Below, piece after piece: positions 34,201 to 45,534 of a stretch of DNA of 64,000 nucleotides (position 1 is its first letter; every line of letters begins with the position of its first letter). Location: NCBI GenBank assembly GCA_902728285.1, contig CACVBU010000137.1, positions 124,001-188,000 on the forward strand, written 5' to 3'. The position numbers and the translations under genes are program-made. The DNA is from Clytia hemisphaerica (lineage: Eukaryota > Cnidaria > Hydrozoa > Leptothecata > Clytiidae). Under the pieces are notes generated by a model. That model saw nothing but the letters and a program-made list of their open reading frames with translations, searched no databases and was not told where the DNA came from.

Positions 34201-37200
34201 ATCCTTCTGGCTCACTCTTGAGACGAAGCTCAGAGAATTTGTCAACAATTGTGACCGTGAAAAGGTAATGCAATAAATGTGATTGATAGTTTGATGAATA
34301 CTTCATGTTAGGTTTTTTTCATATTTCTTGTTTAGAATGAATCCATAGATGTAATATTTAGTTCCATGTATCGTTTTAGTTACTATCTTGGTTAAAGCCA
34401 AACGCTTCCATTGGCATCAAGGATAAAATACCGGCTTTTTGTATAACCCAAGCCAAGTTTGATGAAATGCTACCGAAATCATCGGATGTAAGTCAAATTC
34501 TGTAATTTACCTACACCTTTTTAGGGAGAAATGAGCTATAATCTTGGGGTTTCGAATCCCCTGTCTTATTCTTCTGTGCTCAATTATAGGGGGTGGAATA
34601 AGCAAGGGGTGGGCACTCCGAAAGAAAAATCATAAAATGGGTGGATCATTATTGAGTGCTTTTGCCGTGATTTTCCCTAAAAAAACCTAGGAAAATCAAG
34701 GTTTTGGCACTTTTCCGGAAAATATATCTCTCTCATTATAAAATGCTATGGGGTTGTTTTGTACCAAAAATTGCAAAGTGACCCCCCCCCCCCACACACA
34801 CACACAGAAGAGTATGTTGTAGAGATGAATACCTGAAAAATTGATTATTGGTTTCATTTCTATTTTTAACATTAAAAGCTGAAAAAAGGTCTGAGCTTTT
34901 CCTTTTAATTTAGATGTTTTCAATTTCAGGAATTAAAAAGAGAACTTGGCAGTTTGTCTGAGCAAGCTTACAATCAATCAATCAAATTTAATGATAAAAA
35001 TGATAAAGATGATGCACATGAAGAAAATGGCAATGACAATGATCCACAAACAACTCAAATCAAATCAAATTCTATAAGAAGTAAATAAAAACTCTAAAGT
35101 TTTTAATTTGTTGTAGTAAAGTTTATTATTGCACCATTTTTAAAATAGACCTTAGTCCTCTTTTGTGCTAAATTGTAGGGGATGAGGTAGGTCTCAAGGA
35201 AAAAAAAAAACAATAAGGGGGTCACAAATAAAGTGCTGTTGGCACGACTATCTGAAAATACTTGGATAATGAAGGTTTTTGGCACTTCGTAGCACAAAAA
35301 TCATAAAATAGGTGTCGTTATTAAGTGAAGTTGGGGGTTAAAATATTGCCAAAATATGCTGAGTACGAGTTTTCTTGGCTGAGGGTTACATTTGGGAGTA
35401 TTATGTTTATTGTATATCACTTTTTATATTAGGTCACAAGATTCCTAAACATCGAGTGTCAGAAGATCTGGTTAATTGGTTGGATAAAGTTCGAGGTATA
35501 TATCAACAATGAAGCTTTTTGTCTTTACCTATCAACCTCAACTCTTTTGATTTCCATGTGTTTCAATTTTTTAAATGCTTAAATTAAAAGGGTTGTGTGA
35601 AAATGCTTAATCGACCATCAAAGGGTTGTTTTTTCCTTTATATCCCGAAAATTAGGTACAATAACTCTTTATGACTTAATGTCCAATTTGACGCAAAATA
35701 GGCAAAACCTTTGAGTACAATGTTGAAAATTTGAAAAATTGTAATTTTTAACAAATTTTTCTAGAAAATCCAAATGAATATTTAAGTCATGAAATTCCAA
35801 GAAGAGAAATCATTACTGACGATGAAATTGATTTAGAGTCATTCCAATACGACATGAATCAAACCTTACAGGGTATGGTCTGGTTTTTTTAATTAAAGTT
35901 AAGGTATGTCATAAGGTTAAAAAATTAATTTTTTTTCAAAAAAAATTTTTTCCGGCCGATCTAGAAAAGAATGCTTCAAACTTTCTTTTTGTCTAAAAAC
36001 GAAATTAAAATCTTAAATAGTTGCTGAGATATTAGCGTTTTAAATTTTAGAACAGATTTGAACTTATAATTGGCTATTTGCATAAGACAAAGAAGAATAT
36101 TATAATTTCTTATTCAATATACTAAATAAGATTTTAACGAACACCATCATTTAGGAAATTTCATGGGCTTTCAGAAAATATATACTCTTTTTCGGAAGTT
36201 ATTAACAAAAGAAGAGAAGGTGTCAATTAACCTTATGACATACCTTAAGTAGAATATATTAATGACCTCTGATTTGCTGGTTTGTAAATACTATTTTGTG
36301 TTTGACTGTATAGGGTTGGAAAAAGCAGGGGTTTGGTACTACAGGGATAATATAAATATTGGGGTCATAATAAAATGCTATCAGGCATATTATCTGAAAA
36401 TAATGTAGGGACAGTGTATGTATGAGGTGTGGATCTGAATAAATGAGAATTGTAATTATATTGATTGTTCATTATGTATTATCATAGTTACTCATCAAAA
36501 TCCGACGCCACTCGAAAATATTGAAGAACAATATCGATGTTTGCCGCCGGTGGTAATTGAAAATTCGAAATTGAAAAGCCCAAAATCGAAAATTGAATAT
36601 TTGAAGGTAGTGATATTATTTATAGTATTGATATTGACAAAAATATGACAGAAAGGTCAGGCGTCAACTCAATCTTTCTCAGATAAAGTCGAAACAAAAG
36701 TCTTGAAAAACGAATTTATGGCAAGGGACGTACTAAAATTCATAGGTTTGCCTCAAACCGCCAATTTTAATTCCAAAATTAAAATATGTATTAGCCACAC
36801 TTAATCTTATGGTGAACAAAACAATTATTAGATATTTATAAGATAATTTTTGTAGATTGTAGATTTTTCAGAGATCTTTTTCTCTTTTTACTTTTCTCGT
36901 CGACATTTTGCTCATTACATTTATTACAGGGAAGTAAAGAGACCTGGGATTCGATTGTATCAAAGAAAAGAAAATTAAACCTCCAATTGGATGTTCAGAA
37001 AAGTTGGGATTGTACACCAAGTAAGACAAATATTCTTGTAAAATATTCTTTATAAAATTCAAAAGGATAATTTATTCTTTTTCTTTATTACGTGCTTATC
37101 GACCAGGGAAAATCCATTTCGTTCATCGGTTAAAAAGAATTGTTCTAGGGTTTTTCGAAAATTTCGATCCTGAATGATATAGACAGGAACCCGTCTTGTA

Positions 37201-40200
37201 TTTTGAATCTGTTGTATACTAGAGGGTTCAGAGCTCAACATTAAAATAGCTCAACATTTTTTGTCGTTTTTTGCCTCGTTTGCCAAGAAAGAAGTTTAAT
37301 ATTGCAAAATTTTGTTCCGAAAGTTATAGTTCACCGCTGACTCAATTACATGTTTTGATTTGTAGATTTCCTTCTCTGGAGGAAGATTAAAAAATTTAAA
37401 CTTTGGACTGTAACTCCTTTTACAAAATCTTTCTGGAGCCGAAAGCTCCATAATGAAACATGGGAACTTTTTATGTAATCTTTTTCGTCTCTGTATTAGG
37501 CATCAAGGTTCCTGTTAACCCAATGGATGTTGCAAAGAAGGCAGGAGATTGTTCAAGTAAGCCAGATTTCCGATATTTTTGAATTTTCTTTAACTGTATT
37601 TGTTATTATTATAGTCTCTTTAACTTGTACTTCTATTACTCGAACGCCCCCTTAAAGCCACTTTATACATACACGAGGCTCTTTGTTTATTATGCAAAAA
37701 CAAAATATTACTTTCACTACTGTATTAAAGACGCAGTCAATTCATTCCAATCCTTATTTATCTCAAAACATTGCAAACTTTCGGGTCTTTAAGTCAGAAA
37801 ATCCGTTGAGAGATTTGAAGATAAAACTTTTGTTGTGAGTTTCTTGGCATTTTTAACAAAGATCTGTCATTATAAGTTTTTTTTGAATTTATTTTATGAA
37901 GAGTAATTAGCAATTTAATTACAAAAAATGACTTTATGAATCTTAAATAGACGTTGATAAATTATTATAGAACCTCTTTTTCAAAAAATGCTTGGTTTTA
38001 ATGGGTAATTATTCTTTTTGTTTCGAATCTTTTTTAAACCTTCTGCAAAGGATTGAACTATCTAAAAAATTTCGGAAAAATTTTCTAAATTGATGTATCT
38101 AAATTTATGACCCTTTTTTAGATTCAGGAATATTTGGCCTAACAGAAAATGTATAACATGTCATGATTTTGCTGCGTAAATCAGTCAGAAAAACACATTT
38201 TATACATAGCAAATATGAAAAATTCACTATGGTCATAGTCTGGAGATCCATACTCTCTATTCAAACTTACACCACATAAGCAAAAGTCCCATCAGAAGCT
38301 ACTCATTGAGAGTATGGTATTTTTGACCCAGTTTGAATTTGTTTACATTTGCTTTGAATTTCGTGCCAAAAAAGCCGTTGATAAGATTGGCCAATCGCGT
38401 TCGAAAAAAGCCAAAATCCAAGTTAAACAAGGTTGGAATTTTCAAAACCCATATTGAAAAAAGCCAAAATCCAAAAATACAATGACAGAGTTTTGAGAAA
38501 AAGGGATCTTAAACGAGGTTTTTATTTTTGTGAACAGTCACGCGCTAGCCTAGTCTCGATGGCTCTCGACGAAAATTAGCGACTTGTCAGGGTACTTATC
38601 AATTACTTTAAGGGCAGAAATAACTTTCGCGAATTTGCTCAAAATTGCGAAAGTTTCTTCCTTTAAAGTATATGAAATTATAATTGTAATTTCTAAGCCT
38701 TGTTTTGTTTAACTTTAAGCTGTTTCCATGAATGTTGGTGGTGAATCTACGAAAACTACTGAAAAGAAAAAAAGAAAAACAGGTATAATCATATCATTTT
38801 GAGAAGAGAAATCTTACTGAAGAAGATGCTAAAGCATGAAATCGTTATCATGTCTTTTTAATATACTTACGTGCGTGAGATATGGAAATAATTAATAGCT
38901 TTTGAAAATTTACTTCGAGGTTTTATTTAGGATTCATGATAGGTGTCTTTCGGAAGAGTTTAATTTTTCACCTATTATCCCTAACAGGTGTTTTCAAAAA
39001 ATCTTTTTCAAGGTTCTGTCAACCAAATGGTTGGTTTTCCAGATGGAGTGTTCGGTGCCAAGGGTAAGTTAAGTCTTATTTTCACGTAGCTTATTTCAGG
39101 AGGGATTTAACTTTTTATAAATATGAAATTCTATTTTCATCAAACGTATCAACAATAAGTGAATACATTCAATTTGAGTATTCAATTAAGATTTTTTCTT
39201 TTCTTCTTTACATTTTCAGGAATGTCACCGATAACATGTAAGTTCGTTATTCATACTGCTTTTCAGACATTGATTGAAAATTGATTCAAAAGATATTTTA
39301 GAAAACTCCCACTTTCAGCAGTACAATTCTTGTGGGGATTTTCGCTGCTCGTCAAAATTTGGCCCCTTCGGTATTTTGACCCTATTATTTAAAATCTGCT
39401 TGTTTTTTCTGGTTTTATTAGACTTTCCCCCAGAGAAAAATCCGTTCATAGGGATGGAGGATGAATTGTCTAGAGAAGATTGTCCAGGGAGTGAAAAATG
39501 GAAACTTCCAGGGGTACCTTGAACAGCCAATTGCCACTTTTCTCCTATTTTAATTTGTTTTGAGAATGTTATTTCAGCTTGTTGTTTATCGAGTTTTTAT
39601 TTGAGTACTTTTTCCCTCCTTAGCGACACCATTGGATGAGAATTATGGCACAAAACACAAGAGACAGACGGACTATCCACTCAGAAAAAGGAATGGGGAC
39701 CATTCAAAAAGTACGTACGCTCGAAAATGGCAAATTTTTGATCCTCCCCTCCCCCTTGTACGCTTTCGTAACTTCAGATCAATTTTATTAGAAAGAATAC
39801 ACGCTTTTTCTTTTATAAGAATAACTTCTATAAGAAAATCAGGGTGAGATTTCGGGTTTAAAACAATAGGCCTATTGTTTAGAACAATAGAAAAATAAGA
39901 ATAATGCTTACCCTCAACCAAAGTACACTATTCTTATAAAAAAAAAGCGTGTAGTCTTATTAAATATCAAGGGGTAATTTTTAAAAGTTCTTGGAAAATT
40001 AATTTGATAGGTAATTGTAAATTGAAAGGTAGACGAACTCCCGATACCCCCATTGAATTGATCAATTAAGGTAGACGAATTTAATCTGGCTATCCACTTG
40101 GAAAAAAATAAATATCCTTTAGATTTTCCAGCTTTAACCCCCCCCCCTGGAAAAAATCGTCCACGCCCTGTATGGACACGAAGGAAAAGCTCATTGCTTG

Positions 40201-40885
40201 AAATAAAAATAAAGTATCAAAATCTAAATATCTAATTGTTAACCTCCGTTTTAGATCTTAACAGCCAACAGAAAAGATTTTGCCCATGCATGAATAAAGT
40301 AAGCACTGCAATTTTCGAACTTTGCTTCAAATTTCTTTATTTTTAGTGGGTATCTTAAAAATTATTGAGAAAAAGTGGTTCGCTGAAGATGATATTGATT
40401 CTCTAACCCCTTTTTTCGTTTTAGGATAAACCTTTACAGCCATCGATATCGTGTGATAAGGTAGGTTTCTGGTGATACAAGATCCGTTTTGTTCTTTGTT
40501 TTACCATTTTATTTAGCATCTTGGTTTTCAAAATAGTCTTACACCCTTTAACCTCAAACTTCTTTATTCCTTAGTGTGGATCGCCTTATCATCTTGAATG
40601 CACCGGATTGGTAGCTGTGCCAGACAACACGCAAACTTGGTAAGTAAGATTTAATATTTTGAAAAATTATACTGGATTATTTGAACAGAAAAATATTTTA
40701 AAAGAGAACAAATGAACAAATAAATATTAGGAAGCACTGTTGCAAATTCAAGTTATTTTATCATTTTAAAAACCTATTTTTTATGATTCTTTTTCTTGAG
40801 CACTGTTTGACTTGTTATAATTTTTACTTGATGAACCGAACAATGCTCCTTTATTTTTAGGTTGTGTAAAGAATGTAGGAAGTAA
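28220..40885 (+). CDS. Unrecognised multi-exon protein with C-terminal PHD finger
   Basis: Exons (all phase-compatible): 28220/28241-28428, 28803-29028, 29882-30018, 30210-30322, 30688-30950, 31292-31422, 32188-32281, 32703-32864, 34121-34264, 34380-34487, 34930-35080, 35433-35495, 35765-35872, 36488-36606, 36930-37020, 37500-37556, 38720-38782, 39013-39063, 39220-39237, 39624-39710, 40255-40298, 40425-40460, 40575-40639, 40861-40885. About 847 aa from the ATG at 28241. The first half looks globular (TIILDFDVFTASPLVFEKRL; SWVIHHCSTWLDSFKEEERK); the middle is acidic and disordered; several tiny exons encode KKRK-type basic patches. The end is a PHD finger, C-P-C...CDKCGSPYHLEC...WLCKEC, a likely histone-tail reader. 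The donor at 31422 is weak and uncertain. The exon acceptor at 28220 is in phase with a possible KDZ donor, so this may be the 3' half of one ~1730-aa protein. Function unknown. Confidence 0.68.
29368..29716. mobile_element. 349-bp TIR MITE, TA duplication, in PHD-gene intron
   Basis: GGCAATTACTTTTTTATTTT..., continuing 'ctggtttacag', is mirrored by 'ctgtaaaccagaag...tacttgcc', flanked by TA. A sister copy with better-preserved TIRs lies in NOP56 intron 1 at 54455. Confidence 0.82.
35899..36248. mobile_element. ~350-bp TIR MITE in PHD-gene intron
   Basis: TTAAGGTATGTCATAAGGTT at the left is mirrored exactly by AACCTTATGACATACCTTAA at the right. A TA duplication within the ends is likely. Confidence 0.85.
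37900..38150 (+). repeat. Dispersed repeat R1, copy b, in PHD-gene intron
   Basis: 'tttaatgggtaattattctt', 'tctgcaaaggattgaact' and 'ggcctaacagaaaatgtat' match copies a (16.3 kb) and c (48 kb). It is diverged at the site where copy a carries the 826-bp insertion. Confidence 0.7.
39798..39953. mobile_element. ~156-bp TIR element in PHD-gene intron
   Basis: TACACGCTTTTTCTTTTATA at the left and its near complement ending ...AAAAAAGCGTGTA at the right. The left ~95 bp is repeated at 5410-5500 (ataagaataacttctataag, aaacaataggcctatt). Confidence 0.75.
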
Positions 40886-41060
40886 GCTTTTTGGATATCT
40901 TTTGCAATTCATAATATGATGATTTTCATTGACGATGAAGTTCTCAAGTTTGACGTATTTTTGGTGTTGGCAGAAGAAGATAAAAGAGCAACAAGAAAAA
41001 GGACGTAACCTGTGATGATATTCTTTTGATACTTTTATTGGTAGAAAACAATGCAATGTT

Positions 41061-41462
41061 TTCACTTTATATGTAAATACACTACTAATTTATTAACCCA
41101 AAAACGATATCATTGATTTATTTAGTATTCACTTTTATATGTAAATACACTACTAATTTATTAACCCAAAAACGATACCATTGATTTATTTAGCTTTCAC
41201 TTTTATATGTAAATACACTACTAATTTATTAACCCAAAAACGATACTATTGATTTATTTAGCTTTCACTTTTATATGTAAATACACTACTAGTTTATTAA
41301 CCCAAAAACGATACCATTGATTTATTTAGCTTTCACTTTTATATGTAAATACACTACTAATTTATTAACCCAAAAACGATACCATTGATTTATTTAGCTT
41401 TCACTTTTATATGTAAATACACTACTAATTTATGAACCCAAAAACTATACCATTGATTTAAA
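41061..41462 (+). repeat. ~68-bp minisatellite, 6 copies, just downstream of the PHD-gene stop
   Basis: Unit: 'ttcacttttatatgtaaata', 'cactactaatttattaaccc', 'aaaaacgataccattgattt', 'atttagct'. It begins 176 bp after the stop and may lie in the 3' UTR. Confidence 0.95.
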
Positions 41463-44250
41463 GTCTGTCCCAAAAAGCCTATGGACAGTTTACTTTTGTT
41501 AGTATTATGTTATCATCTTTTTAACATTATATAACCTTTGAATATACACGTACAAATGATTTAGGCCATGATGGCCAGACCCCTCGAAACGTTTCAATTT
41601 TTTTCAAAATATCGGTGAACAAACTTTGACCATTGATTTTACTTAGTCAATTTGAGGGTGCTGGTTCCAAATCTCAATGTTACCAAGCTTGAAACCCACA
41701 GTTTTTGCACAATTTGCGTATTTTTTTAAGGTTTTCATGATTTTTGGGGGATCTTCAAAATCAAAAAAGACCTATAGCACGTGATTTTGCTCTTCAAACT
41801 AAGCAGAAAAATGTATTACATCGAAGTTTCAACTTTTCTTGATCAAAAGTTATGGGCGATTTGGTGGTCAAAAAAATGATGAAAAACAGGGAATTTCCCC
41901 AAAATCCGCATAATTTATGCAAATAATCTTACAACAAAATAGCCCATATCTCACCGACATTTTTTATTTATTTTTTTTGAATGTTTAAAGAGATGAGTGT
42001 TTACTTTTGCATACTTTTAGGATGGACTTATGCTTTCATTTTATCTGTATATCTTACTATACTAAATGAGTTTATGAAAAATGTCTGTAACGCTAGCCCA
42101 TTAACATATGTTAAGGTTTCTAAAATTTGAACGCCGCGGCTGGAAAACCTATCCACCTTCGATACAAAAAGTCTCGCGCTAAGTTTGACAAGCGTAGAAA
42201 ACTCGGATTAGAGAAGACTCTACACTGCTATTTGTAAACGAAAAAAGTTCTGACGTCAATTTCATGAAAAAGTACTGCGACGTCACAAAGTTTCAAATAA
42301 AAAGATGTGGCATTTTTGTTGCACGATTTCGAATTATCTTATATCAACACACGCAACAAGCCAACATTGTTGTTCGATGATTAAACTTCGTCTAACATTA
42401 TTTAAAAAGGTTTCAATGTTGGTTGCATTGCATATGCGCCGGTCTTAAGCTGTCCGCATGTGAAGCCAACAAATGGGTAAACCTTCAGTGCTCAATCGCA
42501 AAGCGCGAGCCTCTCCTTCACAACTAAGGCTTTTTCTTTCCTAGAAGCAACCCTCTCACCACCTCAGACACCTTTGGGGGTCTGCAACGACGGGTACTCT
42601 CGATAATTTTGACAGGGTCACTATGGCATTTCATTGAACACAAACTTCCGTTATCTTAAAAAGACATATCGTCGAGGCTTACAGACACAAAATTTTGACT
42701 AATGTAGAAAGTTTAGAAGTATAATTTTTATTATTGTATTCGGCATTTTAAGCCGAAACAATGTCAGGAATTAACCGACATTATAGTATTTTAAAGGCTT
42801 TTGACGTGCAAGCAAAACCGTTAACCGGCGTTTGCGACGACGGGAACCGTCTAGTATACACTATACTATTTTTTTACAGTGAAAAATTTATGTTTTATTT
42901 CAAGTAAAATGATTTCTTTTTCTTGTTTTTATTTTCCGATACCAGCATGTTGTTCTTAACTTTTTTAACTACTTTTTTTGATCTCGTGCTCCGAAAACAA
43001 TTAAAATGCTAGATCCTATCCATCGGCACGAAATTTAAAAAGTCAAATTTTTGCTTCACTTTTTTTTGCTGGAGAAAGCTTAAAGTTCAAGAAAGTTGCC
43101 TATCTAGCCCTTCGGGCTTTACAGATATCTGTGTTAAAACTTTCTTCCACTTAATTGATAATTATAAGTTGTTATGACGTTTCAAACTGTGAGAAAGATG
43201 CAAAAGACGTGTTGTGTATAAGAAATTTAATGTTGACACAGTGGAGCCAAGACACTCAAGTCCTATTTATGTTAATTTCAGCTCTTCTGGGGGCAGTCTT
43301 AAAAAGATATTTCCAATTGAAAATTTTGTGTCACTATAAGCATTTTTCCTGAATTTCTTGTCTAATTGCGGACAAAGCTAGAACACCAATTGTTTTCTGA
43401 AGCAAAGGAAATACAATGATCGCTCTCCATCGTTTTATGAGTCGTTTATCCAGTGTATAATAAATCTTTGGTGAAATTAGCCTTATTGGGGATGAGACGC
43501 CGAAAGAAATATGATTTCCCCCATTTTATGAATTTTTGCCCTTAAAGTACTGAAAACCTCCATTTTCCTTGTGAGAATCAATAAAACCACACGTAATTAT
43601 GACCCCCTACCCCCATAATGATTTTTCTTCCGGAGTCCACCCACTGGGGTAAGGACAAGGTACAGAGAATCAAACGTTTGGAAGTGCTGTGAATTTTTTC
43701 CCTAAGCGACCTTAGTCCTCATCCAGCGTCCCATAACCTGATAACAGCTGTGGAGTTTTTTTAACGCAACACGCTGAAGCTCTAAAGATCGCTGAAAACT
43801 AACATCTGAGGAAAATGGTCATGTCGCTATGAGAAAATTTCAGTCAACTTTTTGTCGTGCGCCAAAATTATTAAAATTAAAATGGCGCTCCATAAAAATT
43901 GCGTTTTATAGATAGGAATTAAAATTCTAACCCACAATGCTTTGCGACTTGGAGGCTTTCAAAATATTTAAATTTATTTTGTGAAACCTTTGAAGTTTTT
44001 TCTGACCCAAATTTTGTCGGCAATGACACCCTTCCCTGTCCAGATTGCACTCGGGCCCATTCTTCTATACGCGGTCCGAGAATAAACGCGCGACCATATT
44101 CTTCAGATTGTATATTTTCGCCCACGTCTTTAGAGCTTTAGGGTTTAGCGTACTGGGCTAGAAAATACACAATCTGTTATCATCAGGTTAGCGTCCCAAG
44201 CCCCAGTAGCCATATATTGGAGAATTATTTTCTGTAATAAAGAGAACGAA
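41463..44250. other. Intergenic, no gene recognised
   Basis: AT-rich with a GC-richer block at 42100-42620 that has no extended ORF. 43490-43650 resembles repeats near 34500 and 35160 (cccattttatga, aatcataaaat). Confidence 0.4.
43068..43133 (+). repeat. Dispersed hairpin-containing motif, copy 2
   Basis: Same 'gctggagaaagctta', 'cctatctagcccttcgggct' and 'cagatatctgtg' blocks as at 1381-1436, with a 10-bp difference between the first two. Confidence 0.6.
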
Positions 44251-44252
44251 TA

Positions 44253-44462
44253 CCTTAAGGGAACAAATTTTCGCTGGAACTAATTTTCGCGGTACGAGGG
44301 TATGAAATTGCTGGTGCTTTTTGCGAAACTAATTCTAATTTCATTTGCCTAAATTCTTTCATTTTCCTAGGGTTTTTTAAGAATTCCAATTTAAAATTTC
44401 CATTTCGCGGAACTGACTTTTGCGGTAGACACCCAAAAACGCGAAAATTAGTTCCCTTAAGG
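44253..44462. mobile_element. 210-bp TIR MITE with palindromic CCTTAAGG ends, TA duplication
   Basis: CCTTAAGGGAACAAATTTTC at the left is mirrored by ...AATTAGTTCCCTTAAGG, flanked by TA. One-ended relatives occur in a NOP56 intron near 51794. Confidence 0.85.
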
Positions 44463-44477
44463 TAACGTGTTATCCCC

Positions 44478-45250
44478 GTGGAAATATACCTCTATTTGAT
44501 GAAGCATAATGGATATCTATTAACTAGTATTAATACACATTTTTTTATAAAAAAACCTAACTTTAGGCTTAAGGCAGGACGGGAGTTGCAAAGGGATTTC
44601 AAGATTTCAGCCCAAAAGTTGATTATAGATTTTGAGCCAACATTGCTTCGACAACTCCACAAATTTCAAATTTTTAACTTGTTTTATGTCCAAAATACCT
44701 TAAATTCAGTTAGGCAATTTAATACCAAAAGTGCGGCAATTACAAGCTTGATACTTCCCATTTTACTATACAACAATGCTGAAACCTTGTGTCTGTATTC
44801 GAGAAATGTGTAGGGTAAACCGTTTGCACGTATTTCCCTACATAACCAGCACATATGATCTTCTTGATCGTCCTTCTTTGAAAAAGATTGATTACTATGT
44901 TTTCCACGGACAGCTATCGTGGCTTGATAATGTTGCTAGAATGCCTTTTGAAAGGCTACCTCGAAAAGTGTTGTCGTCCTGGCTATCGACGGCCTAGATG
45001 GGCCACCTGAGTTTACCTACTCTCGGGTACCTAATAGCCGGGGGGTTTGGAATAAGCGGGGGGGGGTTGGAATAAAAATGTCCTGGGTGGAAAATTTTCG
45101 AAAAATTAATTAGCGGGGGGGGTGGCTATTAGATACCTGAGAGTATGGCCGTGGTGTTCTCAAAGCTTTGAAAGTTGTTAATGTTAATAGAATTGATTGA
45201 CGTGGTCTTACACTCGATCATGTTGCATGGACAGGGTCGGCGAAACGGGG
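44478..45250 (+). pseudogene. Non-LTR retrotransposon relic (3' end of reverse-transcriptase ORF)
   Basis: Translations resemble the C-terminal part of LINE ORF2: SAAITSLILPILLYNNAETL in one frame, then after a +1 shift LSWLDNVARMPFERLPRKVL, matching the common 'LPxLLYGxETW ... LRWLGHVxRMPxxRLPxxxL' pattern. A stop follows, a 128-bp MITE interrupts it, and a further tail (VLKALKVVNVNRID, stop, RGLTLDHVAW) continues after the MITE. Frameshifts and stops make it dead. Clade not determined. Confidence 0.65.
45018..45145. mobile_element. 128-bp TIR MITE (TACTCTCGGGTACC family) inside the LINE relic
   Basis: TACTCTCGGGTACCTAATAGCC at the left is mirrored imperfectly by 'ggctattagatacctgagagta', with poly-G blocks and 'ggttggaataa' inside. 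A relative is at 49507-49780. Confidence 0.75.
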
Positions 45251-45534
45251 GGGGGGGGCTTTTTTGCTCAGAAAAAAAAACCAACCAACCATGGTGGCGC
45301 CTCCTTAGCCACTTACTATTTGGCCCCTCCACTTTCAAAATTGATTCGCCGGCCCTGATGGAAAAATGTTGTTGACGGGTTACAGAGTTTATGAATTTTG
45401 AACCGTTTTTATAGACATATCTGTATTTCTTTTTTATTTGTCATAGCGCTGTGATTTCCTGGATTTTTATGTTCTAGCTTTGTCTAGGATGGTTAGTCTT
45501 CAGTCTTACTATCGAATTTATTTTTCCTATCGTT

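Noticed and set aside
36683-36747. Extra PHD-gene exon (KVETKVLKNEFMARDVLKFI)
   Set aside because: Needs phase 1 input whereas the preceding exon ends in phase 0.
39312-39520. Extra PHD-gene exon encoding PPEKNPFIGMEDELSREDCP
   Set aside because: Acceptor is plausible, but the only donor (ggg|gtacct) leaves the wrong phase for the next exon, while 39237 joins 39624 in frame.
43919-44125. 68-codon minus-strand ORF (MGENIQSEEYGRAFILGPRI...)
   Set aside because: Composition is suggestive, but there is no splice context, homologue or neighbouring exon; could be chance in a GC-richer patch.
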